Below the pieces are notes generated by a model, which saw nothing but the letters and a program-made list of their open reading frames with translations, ran no database searches and was not told the DNA's origin. Of a stretch of DNA of 6,047 bases, positions 1-5,982 are shown in pieces. Source of the DNA: Christensenella sp. UBA1259 (lineage in GTDB: Bacteria; Bacillota; Clostridia; Christensenellales; Borkfalkiaceae); assembly GCA_002308755.1 (NCBI GenBank), contig DBVR01000043.1, positions 13,451 through 19,497 on the forward strand, given 5' to 3'. How positions within the stretch are numbered: the first letter of the stretch is position 1; every line of letters begins with the position of its first letter. A program made the translations under genes and the position numbers.

Positions 1-521
1 CCCTTACCTTGGGATTAGAGCCCGCCCCCGCGAGCCTTATGACGCAGAAACCCGCGCCGAGAAACGAAAGCATCGTGGACAGGAAGACTTTTTTAAGGAT
101 AGCGTTCAACGGGGCGTTTATTTCGGCGGTAATGGTGTGGCAGTACCTGCATAATTTTCTCGGGGCGTTGCCGGAAGAAAAAACGAGCGCGTATTTCACG
201 CTGTTTATAGTCTTTCAACTGTTCAACGCCTTTAATTGCAGGAAATTGAGCGCCGAAAGTACTTTTAAAAATTTCGGAAAAAACAAAATAATGCTGGGCG
301 CGTTCGCGGCGGTGTTTGCGGCGCACGTTCTTATAGTGGAAATACTGTATAAACCCTTCGGACTGTTTCCCATGCGGTGGATAATATGGGTAAGATGTCT
401 TTTTGCCGCGCTTTCGGTGGTGGCGGTATCGGAAGCGTATAAACTCGTTTACAGGGCGTTAAAGAAAAATTTCGGCAAAAAAACGGATATTCGGGGACTT
501 CCCGCAAGCGTAAAAGAATAA
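1..521 (+). CDS. Calcium-type P-type ATPase, C-terminal fragment (5' end outside window)
   Basis: This is the last part of a cation-pumping P-type ATPase (P2 type, calcium-like) that would export or sequester a divalent cation across the cytoplasmic membrane using ATP. The reading frame is open to the window edge, so the gene starts upstream; TTG at 9 and ATG at 39 are internal codons. Seen: the family's M6-M7 loop signature (LGLEPAPASLMTQKPAPR, equivalent to the usual LG-EPP---M--PPR), then four hydrophobic segments matching M7 to M10, with FQLFNAFNCRK in M8. The phosphorylation DKTGT motif and nucleotide-binding domain lie outside the window. M8 carries Gln in FQLFNAFN where SERCA has a calcium-ligand Glu, as in plasma-membrane type pumps. 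A basic tail of about 25 residues follows M10. The next gene starts 40 nt downstream with no hairpin between, so co-transcription is plausible. The ion is inferred. Confidence 0.85.
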   Translation, partial: LTLGLEPAPASLMTQKPAPRNESIVDRKTFLRIAFNGAFISAVMVWQYLHNFLGALPEEKTSAYFTLFIVFQLFNAFNCRKLSAESTFKNFGKNKIMLGAFAAVFAAHVLIVEILYKPFGLFPMRWIIWVRCLFAALSVVAVSEAYKLVYRALKKNFGKKTDIRGLPASVKE

Positions 522-561
522 AACGTAAATAAAAATCTTTGCGAGGCGTAAACTATAAAAT

Positions 562-1281
562 ATGACTGAAATTCGCGTTACCGACAGAGCGGAAAATTAC
601 GACAATTTTATATATCTGGAAAAATCTTTGCGGGAAGTGTTCGAGGTAACGGGCAGCGACAAGAGCGTGGAGAGAGAGGGCGGCAGGGCGATATTTAAAG
701 TCTTCTGTCCGGAAGATATAAAAGAAACGGTGAAAAACGAAGTGTGCGACAAAGCGGCGGAAATAATCGCCGTAAACTATAAGTACAAACACTTGAAAGA
801 GCATGTGAAAGCGGCGGGGCTTACCGCGGAGCAGAAAGACATCTTTTTCGCGGGGGTGATAGGCGCGGATTTTTACGAAGACAAAAAATATATCTACGAA
901 ACCCTGAAAGGCTTTTACGATATCGCGCTGGACGGGATATATAATTTCCGTCTCGGCAGGATAAAGGAAAAGACTGCGGAAATAGTAAGGTGCATACCTT
1001 CCTGTTTTACCGAAGGTCAACTTTCGGATTTTATAACCTTTCTCACTATGGATAAGAGAAACAAAGTATACGTCGATAAGGGCATGGTGTTCGACGGGCG
1101 ATTCCGTCGGCTTAAAAGGAGCACGCTTATGGGCAGAAAAGAACCGTCCGTCGTGGCGGAAGTGCTTATCGCCGAAGGCGGCGTGGTGGAAGTGGACGGA
1201 GAAATAGGCGAGACCGACGAGAGATACTTAAAAGAGTTTTTCGGGAGCAGGGTGTATTTTTCGCAAAAGAATTACCGTTAA
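562..1281 (+). CDS. ytxC: YtxC-like protein (putative sporulation-associated family)
   Basis: This is a 239-residue soluble protein of unproven function with no signal peptide or membrane segment. I assign it to the YtxC family (called a putative sporulation protein) on two grounds. First, the region at residues 119-161 has the family's pattern, YDIALDGIYNFRLGRIKEK followed by an amphipathic stretch ending SDFITFL. The C-terminal end, LIAEGGVVEVDG followed by YLKEFFGSRVYF at 222-233, fits the family's closing strand-helix-strand. Second, it lies directly upstream of thrS, as ytxC does in B. subtilis. The start is fixed because an in-frame TAA (556-558) precedes ATG 562. A weak GAGG (543-546) sits 15 nt upstream, which is long and suggests modest translation. 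No promoter of its own is clear; it probably shares a transcript with the ATPase gene. It is somewhat shorter than I recall for YtxC (about 280 residues) and diverged. The family call is moderately sure; the role in sporulation is not shown. Confidence 0.6.
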   Translation: MTEIRVTDRAENYDNFIYLEKSLREVFEVTGSDKSVEREGGRAIFKVFCPEDIKETVKNEVCDKAAEIIAVNYKYKHLKEHVKAAGLTAEQKDIFFAGVIGADFYEDKKYIYETLKGFYDIALDGIYNFRLGRIKEKTAEIVRCIPSCFTEGQLSDFITFLTMDKRNKVYVDKGMVFDGRFRRLKRSTLMGRKEPSVVAEVLIAEGGVVEVDGEIGETDERYLKEFFGSRVYFSQKNYR

Positions 1282-1285
1282 ACGG

Positions 1286-1314
1286 TTGACAAAAGGCGTA
1301 ATAAGTTATAAAAT
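1286..1314 (+). promoter_or_regulatory. Sigma-A type promoter for the thrS T-box leader
   Basis: A perfect -35 box TTGACA (1286-1291) is followed after exactly 17 nt by TAAAAT (1309-1314), one mismatch from TATAAT. Transcription should begin near 1320-1321, just before the T-box leader. It starts 4 nt after the stop codon of the YtxC-like gene, so thrS can be transcribed independently of it. Confidence 0.85.
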
Positions 1315-1320
1315 GGTATT

Positions 1321-1548
1321 ACTTTTACAGGTAAATAGCCGTAAGAAGCGGACAAGTAACCATACCAATCGGTTTTTCAGCGAGCGGGGGGCGGTGTGAG
1401 CCCCGTAGAACTTAGGTAGGGCGAAACCACCGTTTCGGGCAAGGCGTGTCGGACCTTTTCCGACGAAGAGCGGTCGGGGCAACTCGGCAATTAAGGTGGA
1501 AACGCGGAAAATATTTCGTCCTTACTATTTACGGTAGGACGATTTTTT
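1321..1548 (+). promoter_or_regulatory. T-box leader (tRNA-Thr responsive) of thrS
   Basis: This untranslated leader should bind tRNA-Thr and let transcription continue into thrS only when the tRNA is uncharged. Stem I base: GAAGCGG (1345-1351) pairs with CCGTTTC (1430-1436). The specifier loop has AGTA (1355-1358) on its 5' side and GAA (1423-1425) on its 3' side, followed by specifier codon ACC (1426-1428, Thr) and A1429. The distal part has the CAGCGAGC bulge region (1379-1386), a GGGG/CCCC helix and a GGTG-containing loop (1391-1400). A hairpin GTCGG/CCGAC (1448-1452, 1460-1464) follows, then stem III (1473-1478 with 1483-1488) closed by a GCAA tetraloop. The T-box sequence AAGGTGGAAACGCGG (1493-1507) pairs with 1517-1523 to form the antiterminator. 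Its TGGA (1497-1500) would pair with a UCCA tRNA 3' end. Pairings were worked out by eye; the identity agrees with the downstream gene. Confidence 0.93.
1516..1548 (+). terminator. Intrinsic terminator of the thrS T-box
   Basis: TCGTCC-TAC (1516-1525, one bulged T) pairs with GTAGGACGA (1534-1542) around a short A/T-rich loop, followed by six T residues (1543-1548). Its 5' arm (1517-1523) is the same segment needed to pair with the T-box sequence, so the two structures are mutually exclusive. This is the decision point for thrS expression. Confidence 0.88.
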
Positions 1549-1553
1549 ATTAC

Positions 1554-1557
1554 GGAG
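1554..1557 (+). promoter_or_regulatory. Ribosome-binding site of thrS
   Basis: GGAG lies 7 nt before ATG 1565 and just after the T tract of the leader terminator. Ribosome access is therefore expected only in read-through transcripts. This placement supports the chosen thrS start. Confidence 0.8.
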
Positions 1558-1564
1558 AAAAAAT

Positions 1565-3496
1565 ATGAAAGTAACGTTAAAAGACGGTTCCGTTATGGAA
1601 GTCGAAAATAATTCGACGGTGGCAAGCGTCGCGAAAGCGATATCTGAAGGGCTGTACCGCAACGCCGTGTGCGGCAAGGTGAACGGGGAGCTTGTGGATC
1701 TTTCTCACGTTTTGGACGGGGATTGCACTCTTGAAATCATCACCCTTAAAGACAAGGAAGGGCTGAACGTCTATCGCCACACCTGTTCGCACGTTCTTGC
1801 GCAGGCGGTCAAAAACATTTTTCCGACAAGCAAACTTGCGATAGGTCCTACGATAGAAAACGGGTTTTACTACGATATAGAGTTCAAAACGCCGATAGCG
1901 AAAGAAGACCTTGCCAAGATCGAAAAGGAAATGCAGGAGATAATAAAGAGCGATTTTCCGATAGAAAGGCTTGTTTACAACAAGTCCGAAGCGCTTAAAA
2001 TTTTCAAAGATTTTTCCGAACCGTATAAAACGGAACTCATAAACGATCTTCCGAAAGGCAGCGTGATATCCTTTTATAAGCAGGGAGATTTTATGGATCT
2101 TTGCAGGGGACCGCACCTTCCGTCCACGGGCAGGATAAAGGCGTTTAAGCTGACTTCCGTCACGGGCGCTTACTGGCGCGGGGACGAAAAGAACAAAATG
2201 CTCACGAGAATTTACGGCACGGCTTTCGAGAAAAAGAGCGAACTCGACGAGTATCTTGCGGCTTTAGAAGAAGCCAAAAAGCGCGACCACAACAAACTCG
2301 GAAGAGATCTTGGAATATTCATGACCGAAGAAGTTATCGGTCAGGGACTTCCGCTTCTTATGCCGAAGGGTGCGAAGATATTGCAGATACTTTCGCGTTT
2401 CGTGGAAGACGAAGAAGAAAAGCGCGGGTTTATGATAACCAAAACGCCGAACATGGCGAAAAACGATCTTTACCGCATTTCGGGGCACTGGGATCACTAC
2501 CGCGACAAGATGTTTATAATCGGCGACGAAAATTCGCCGGAAGCGATAGCGCTTCGCCCCATGACCTGTCCTTTCCAGTATCAGATATATAAGAACGGGC
2601 TTAAAAGTTACAGGGATCTTCCCTGCCGTTACAGCGAAACGGCGACGGAATTCCGCAACGAAGCGAGCGGGGAAATGCACGGGCTTATAAGGATACGTCA
2701 GTTCACCCTTTCCGACGGGCATATAATCTGCGCGCCGGAGCAGGTGGAAGAAGAATTCAAACGCTGTCTGGATCTTTCCTATTATTTCCTCGAATGTCTC
2801 GGTATGAAGGACGACGTTACTTTCCGTTTCAGTAAAAGGGGAAAGAGCAACAAGGCAAAATATATCGACAACGACAAGGCGTGGAACGAGACCGAAGCGC
2901 TTATGAAGAAAATTTTGGACGATATCGGCATAGACTACGTCGAAGCCGACGACGAAGCGGCGTTTTACGGACCTAAACTCGACGTTCAGATAAAGAACGT
3001 TTACGGCAAGGAAGACACCCTTATCACCATACAGCTGGATTTTGCGGCGGCGCACTCTTTCGATATGACCTACGTGGACGAGAACGGCGAAAAGCAGTAT
3101 CCTTTCGTTATACACAGGAGTTCTATCGGCTGTTACGAAAGGACGCTGGCGTTACTTATCGAAAAATACGCGGGTGCGTTCCCGCTGTGGATATGCCCCG
3201 TGCAGGTGAAGGTTTTAAGCCTTACCGACAGGACGGCTGACTACGCGAAAGATATAGTGGCAAAGTTAAGGGCGGCGGGACTTCGCGCCGAAGCGGATAC
3301 CCGCAACGAAAAGATAGGCTATAAGATAAGAGAAGCGCAACTCGACAAGATACCTTATATGTTCATAGTGGGCGATAAGGAAAAAGAAGACGGCACGGTT
3401 TCCGTGCGTTCGGGAAAGAAAGGCGATCTCGGCGTCTGCGCAACCCAAGAGATAATAGAAAAACTCGTGAAAGAAGACAGAGAAAAAACCGTTTAA
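1565..3496 (+). CDS. thrS: Threonyl-tRNA synthetase
   Basis: This cytoplasmic class II synthetase attaches threonine to tRNA-Thr using ATP. At 643 residues it has the full bacterial length. Domains in order: TGS domain (about 1-61); editing domain (about 62-225) with HTCSH (H72, H76) and C180/H184 in LCRGPH, the set used to clear mischarged Ser-tRNA-Thr; catalytic core (about 245-535); anticodon-binding domain (about 541-640). The zinc ligands that select threonine are visible as C335 (RPMTCP), H386 (SDGH) and H517 (FVIHR). Motif 2 Arg is R364 (FRNE) and motif 3 Arg is R526 (GCYERT). H308 in GHWDHY matches a histidine implicated in aminoacyl transfer in E. coli. Around C335 the sequence reads CPFQYQ instead of the common CPGHVQ, and FTLSDGH replaces FTQDDAH, which suggests a divergent subtype of ThrRS. 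Expression is controlled by the T-box leader. The next gene is convergent. Confidence 0.98.
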   Translation: MKVTLKDGSVMEVENNSTVASVAKAISEGLYRNAVCGKVNGELVDLSHVLDGDCTLEIITLKDKEGLNVYRHTCSHVLAQAVKNIFPTSKLAIGPTIENGFYYDIEFKTPIAKEDLAKIEKEMQEIIKSDFPIERLVYNKSEALKIFKDFSEPYKTELINDLPKGSVISFYKQGDFMDLCRGPHLPSTGRIKAFKLTSVTGAYWRGDEKNKMLTRIYGTAFEKKSELDEYLAALEEAKKRDHNKLGRDLGIFMTEEVIGQGLPLLMPKGAKILQILSRFVEDEEEKRGFMITKTPNMAKNDLYRISGHWDHYRDKMFIIGDENSPEAIALRPMTCPFQYQIYKNGLKSYRDLPCRYSETATEFRNEASGEMHGLIRIRQFTLSDGHIICAPEQVEEEFKRCLDLSYYFLECLGMKDDVTFRFSKRGKSNKAKYIDNDKAWNETEALMKKILDDIGIDYVEADDEAAFYGPKLDVQIKNVYGKEDTLITIQLDFAAAHSFDMTYVDENGEKQYPFVIHRSSIGCYERTLALLIEKYAGAFPLWICPVQVKVLSLTDRTADYAKDIVAKLRAAGLRAEADTRNEKIGYKIREAQLDKIPYMFIVGDKEKEDGTVSVRSGKKGDLGVCATQEIIEKLVKEDREKTV

Positions 3497-3510
3497 CAAA
3501 AAGCAAAATA

Positions 3511-3551
3511 AAAAAGCCGTCCGCACCGATTGTCGGTGCGGACGGCTTTTT
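3511..3551. terminator. Bidirectional intrinsic terminator between thrS and serA
   Basis: A perfect 19-bp inverted repeat (3511-3529 with 3533-3551) has a 3-nt TTG loop. Its GC-rich core GCCGTCCGCACCGA is flanked by an A tract on the left and a T tract on the right, so it reads as a Rho-independent terminator on both strands. It lies 14 nt after the thrS stop and 9 nt after the serA stop, and so serves the two converging transcripts. Confidence 0.95.
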
Positions 3552-3560
3552 AAGTGCCGT

Positions 3561-4724
3561 TTATTTTATTATTCTTACCCTTATAACGTCGTTTAAGGAA
3601 GATATATCCCGTACGGCTTTATCGGAAAGGTCTTTGCTTAAATCTATCATGGTAACGGCGTAATCGCCTTTCGACTGGTTGGAAAGGTTTTCGATATTAA
3701 CGCCTTCGTTGCCCACGATACCGGTTACCTGCGCTAAGATATTGTTGACGTTCTTATGAAGTATAAGGATACGCGTGTCGGTGGTTCTCGGCATGGAGCA
3801 GGCGGGGTAGTTGACGGAATTGACAATGTTTCCGTTTTCGAGATAATCGGCGAGTTGTCTTGCCGCCATAACGGCGCAGTTTTCTTCCGCCTCTTCGGTA
3901 GACGCGCCGAGATGCGGGAAGCACACGACGTTTTCTTCGCCGATAAGGTCGTCGGACGGGAAGTCGGTAACGTATCTTGAAAGTTTCCCGCTTTCTATGG
4001 CGGATATCACGTCTTCGTTATCTGCGAGTTCGCCCCTTGCGCAGTTGACTATCACCGCGCCGTCTTTCATCTTGGAAATGAAATCGGCGTTTATAATGCC
4101 CTTGTTCTGGTCGGCGATATAGGGGATATGTATGGTAACGTAGTCGGAAATTTCCGCTATCTCGTCCAGCGTTTTGACGACTTTCACCGCAGAAGAAAGT
4201 CTTAACGCCGAATTTACCGAAAGGAACGGGTCGTACCCGTAGACTTCCATACCGAGATCTATGGCGGCGTTGGCGACCAGCGCGCCTATCGCGCCGAGCC
4301 CTATCACGCCGAGTTTCTTACCGAGTATCTCGCATCCCGCGAAGTTGGATTTGCCCTTTTCGACGAGTTTGGAAAGTTCCGGTTCGTTTTTAAGCGTTTT
4401 TACCCAGTCTATCGCGTCCACGATCTTTCTCGAACCGAGAAACAGCGCGGTGAGAACGAGTTCCTTTACCGCGTTGGCGTTGGCGCCGGGGGTGTTGAAT
4501 ACGACGATACCTTTTTCGGCGTATTCGTTTACGGGGATATTGTTTACGCCCGCGCCCGCCCTTGCCACGGCAAGGGTTTTATCGCTTACGGGGTAGTCGT
4601 GCATCTTGAAACTGCGGAGCATTATGCCCGCGGGATCTTTCACGTCTCCCGAAATGTTGTACTTTTCGCCCAGCACGTCTTTTATAACGGGGCTTATGGA
4701 ATTAAGGGTCAAAATATCGGTCAT
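3561..4724 (-). CDS. serA: D-3-phosphoglycerate dehydrogenase with C-terminal ACT domain
   Basis: It oxidises 3-phosphoglycerate to 3-phosphohydroxypyruvate with NAD, the first step of serine synthesis in the cytoplasm. It has 387 residues, the short form. The order is N-terminal substrate-domain part (1-95), Rossmann domain (about 96-285), return of the substrate domain (about 286-305), then an ACT domain (about 317-387) likely to sense an amino acid such as serine. Seen: the NAD motif GLGAIG (142-147) with acidic D165 in YGYDP; ARAGAGVNNI (54-63); catalytic R230 in NCARGE and H271 in PHLGAST. At the place of the usual catalytic Glu (FPTEP in E. coli) this protein has FPSDDL, so D258 or a neighbour would have to serve. 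ATG 4724 directly abuts the serC stop codon; a GGAG 9 nt upstream lies inside the serC end, suggesting coupled translation. A hydroxypyruvate or other 2-hydroxyacid dehydrogenase is less likely given the ACT domain and serC. Confidence 0.95.
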   Translation of the reverse strand: MTDILTLNSISPVIKDVLGEKYNISGDVKDPAGIMLRSFKMHDYPVSDKTLAVARAGAGVNNIPVNEYAEKGIVVFNTPGANANAVKELVLTALFLGSRKIVDAIDWVKTLKNEPELSKLVEKGKSNFAGCEILGKKLGVIGLGAIGALVANAAIDLGMEVYGYDPFLSVNSALRLSSAVKVVKTLDEIAEISDYVTIHIPYIADQNKGIINADFISKMKDGAVIVNCARGELADNEDVISAIESGKLSRYVTDFPSDDLIGEENVVCFPHLGASTEEAEENCAVMAARQLADYLENGNIVNSVNYPACSMPRTTDTRILILHKNVNNILAQVTGIVGNEGVNIENLSNQSKGDYAVTMIDLSKDLSDKAVRDISSLNDVIRVRIIK

Positions 4725-5798
4725 TTATCTGTTCTCCGTTTCGAATTTTTTCATAAAGTCTATAAGCGCCTTTACGCCTTCTATCGGCATGGCGTTGTAG
4801 ATGGACGCTCTCATACCGCCCACGAGTCTGTGTCCTTTCAAGGAAACAAGCCCGTTTGCCGTCGCTTCGGCGACGAACTTGGCGTTAAGTTCTTCGGTGG
4901 GCGCTACGAAAGGCACGTTCATAAGCGAACGGTCTTTCTTGTTGACGTTGTTGGTATAGAAAGACGAATTGTCGATAAAGTCGTATAAAAGTTTGGCTTT
5001 TTCTTCGTTTATCTTCTGTATCGCGGGAACGCCGCCCAAAGATTTTATCCACTTAAACACCAGCATGGCCATATATATCGGGAAACACGGCGGGGTGTTG
5101 TAAAGGCTGTCGTTTTTATCCTGTACCGCGTAGTTGAGCATCACGGGGCACATGGGGGAAGCGTTCCCCAAAAGGTCTTTTCTCACTATGACGATGGTAA
5201 GACCCGCGGGAGCGATGTTCTTTTGCGCGCCCGCGTAGATAAGTCCGAAATCTTTTACGTTGACCACTTCCGAAAGTATACAGGAACTCATATCCGATAC
5301 GAGTACCGCGTCGGTTTTGGGAAGTTCGGTGTATCTCGTTCCGAAAATCGTGTTGTTGTAGGTGGTGTGGACGTAATCTATACCTTCGCGGAAAGTAACT
5401 TTTTTCATATCGGGTATGTAGGTATAGTTGTCTTCCTTGGAAGAAGCCGCGATACTCATATCGCCGTACTTCGTACCTTCTTCGTAGGCTTTGGCGGCGA
5501 AGTTACCGGTAAGGATATAGTCTGCCTTGCCGTTCTTCAAAAGGTTAAGCGGGACCGCCGCGAACTGCTGCGTCGCGCCGCCCTGAACGAAAAGCACGGA
5601 GTAGTCGTCGGGAATATTCATGAGTTCTCTCAAAAGAGAATTCGCTTCCTGATTGACCGCCATAAAGGGCTTGCCCCTGTGGCTCATTTCGGTAATGCTC
5701 ATACCGGTGCCGTTGTAGTCGAGAAGTTCTCTCTGCGCTTGCTCTAATACGGGCAACGGAAGTGTGGAAGGACCTGCGGCGAAATTGTAAACTCTCAT
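4725..5798 (-). CDS. serC: Phosphoserine aminotransferase
   Basis: This PLP enzyme moves an amino group from glutamate to 3-phosphohydroxypyruvate, giving O-phosphoserine, the second step of serine synthesis. The same enzyme family also acts on 3-hydroxy-4-phosphohydroxythreonine in pyridoxal phosphate synthesis where the DXP-dependent route exists; nothing here shows that. It has 357 residues, the usual length (about 360). Seen: the N-terminal YNFAAGPSTLP, SHRGKPF (39-45) with H40 and R41 in the phosphate-binding region, GGAT (73-76) for the cofactor phosphate, SDMSS (168-172) with the ring-binding D169, K193 in AGAQKNIAPAG as the Schiff-base lysine, and GGMRASIYNAMP (327-338) with R330. No key residue appears missing. 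The start ATG is supported by TAAGGAG 5 nt upstream. It is the first gene of a two-gene serC-serA operon, and its stop touches the serA start. Confidence 0.98.
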   Translation of the reverse strand: MRVYNFAAGPSTLPLPVLEQAQRELLDYNGTGMSITEMSHRGKPFMAVNQEANSLLRELMNIPDDYSVLFVQGGATQQFAAVPLNLLKNGKADYILTGNFAAKAYEEGTKYGDMSIAASSKEDNYTYIPDMKKVTFREGIDYVHTTYNNTIFGTRYTELPKTDAVLVSDMSSCILSEVVNVKDFGLIYAGAQKNIAPAGLTIVIVRKDLLGNASPMCPVMLNYAVQDKNDSLYNTPPCFPIYMAMLVFKWIKSLGGVPAIQKINEEKAKLLYDFIDNSSFYTNNVNKKDRSLMNVPFVAPTEELNAKFVAEATANGLVSLKGHRLVGGMRASIYNAMPIEGVKALIDFMKKFETENR

Positions 5799-5803
5799 AA
5801 TGT

Positions 5804-5810
5804 CTCCTTA
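5804..5810 (-). promoter_or_regulatory. Ribosome-binding site of serC
   Basis: On the minus strand this reads TAAGGAG, close to the full anti-16S consensus, 5 nt before the serC ATG. It fixes the serC start and suggests efficient translation. Confidence 0.88.
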
Positions 5811-5830
5811 AAGTTAAATCACTAAGGATA

Positions 5831-5859
5831 ATTATATAACCAAACGACTTTTTTTTCAA
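5831..5859 (-). promoter_or_regulatory. Sigma-A type promoter of serC-serA
   Basis: On the minus strand TTGAAA (5859-5854) is separated by 17 nt from a perfect TATAAT (5836-5831). The spacer begins with an A run. Transcription should begin near 5824, giving a short leader of about 26 nt with no room for a riboswitch or attenuator. Any control of the operon would therefore be at initiation or through the SerA ACT domain. Confidence 0.85.
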
Positions 5860-5909
5860 GCGTTTTAACGGCGCGTAACGAATTTATTTTGCCTAAACGC
5901 GCAATACGT

Positions 5910-5938
5910 TTTACTTTTTTCGGTAAAAAGTATATAAT
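5910..5938 (+). promoter_or_regulatory. Sigma-A type promoter of the gene starting at 5983
   Basis: TTTACT (5910-5915, four of six bases match TTGACA) lies 17 nt before a perfect TATAAT (5933-5938). Transcription should begin near 5945, giving a leader of about 38 nt. It points away from the serC promoter, so the two transcription units are divergent. Confidence 0.7.
5912..5932. repeat. Inverted repeat spanning the promoter spacer, possible operator
   Basis: TACTTTTT (5912-5919) is the exact reverse complement of AAAAAGTA (5925-5932), with 5 nt between. The dyad overlaps the -35 box and fills the spacer up to the -10 box, where a repressor would block polymerase. It is too early in the region to be a terminator of a known transcript. 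A/T-rich dyads of this size can occur by chance, so an operator role is only suggested. Confidence 0.35.
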
Positions 5939-5968
5939 ATATGAGATTTATAAGAAAAACACCTATCG

Positions 5969-5975
5969 AAAGGAG
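5969..5975 (+). promoter_or_regulatory. Ribosome-binding site deciding a TTG start
   Basis: AAAGGAG ends 7 nt before the TTG at 5983. No ATG or GTG in a suitable position follows within the window, so this strong site is the main reason for accepting TTG as the start codon. Confidence 0.8.
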
Positions 5976-5982
5976 CATATAG

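Noticed and set aside
9..521. A complete small membrane protein starting with TTG at 9
   Set aside because: The frame is open to the window edge and the residues just upstream and downstream of TTG belong to the continuous LTLGLEP motif of P-type ATPases, so this is an internal codon of a longer gene.
539..559. TTGCGA and TATAAA upstream of the YtxC-like gene as a promoter
   Set aside because: The boxes are only 9 nt apart, too close for a sigma-A promoter, and the TATAAA lies almost against the start codon.
2264..3115. Long open frame on the minus strand inside thrS (283 codons), and similar long frames opposite the YtxC-like gene, serA and serC
   Set aside because: They lie wholly opposite confidently identified genes, their translations are rich in Arg, Phe and Val as expected from the complement of Glu/Lys/Asp/GCG-rich coding, and none shows a recognisable motif.
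5871..5902. GCGCGT and ACGCGC 20 nt apart (inverted), plus a repeated CGTTTTA at 5861 and 5907, in the divergent intergenic region
   Set aside because: The arms are only 6-7 nt, the spacing is large and no flanking bases extend the match, so chance is a sufficient explanation; a regulator site cannot be supported.
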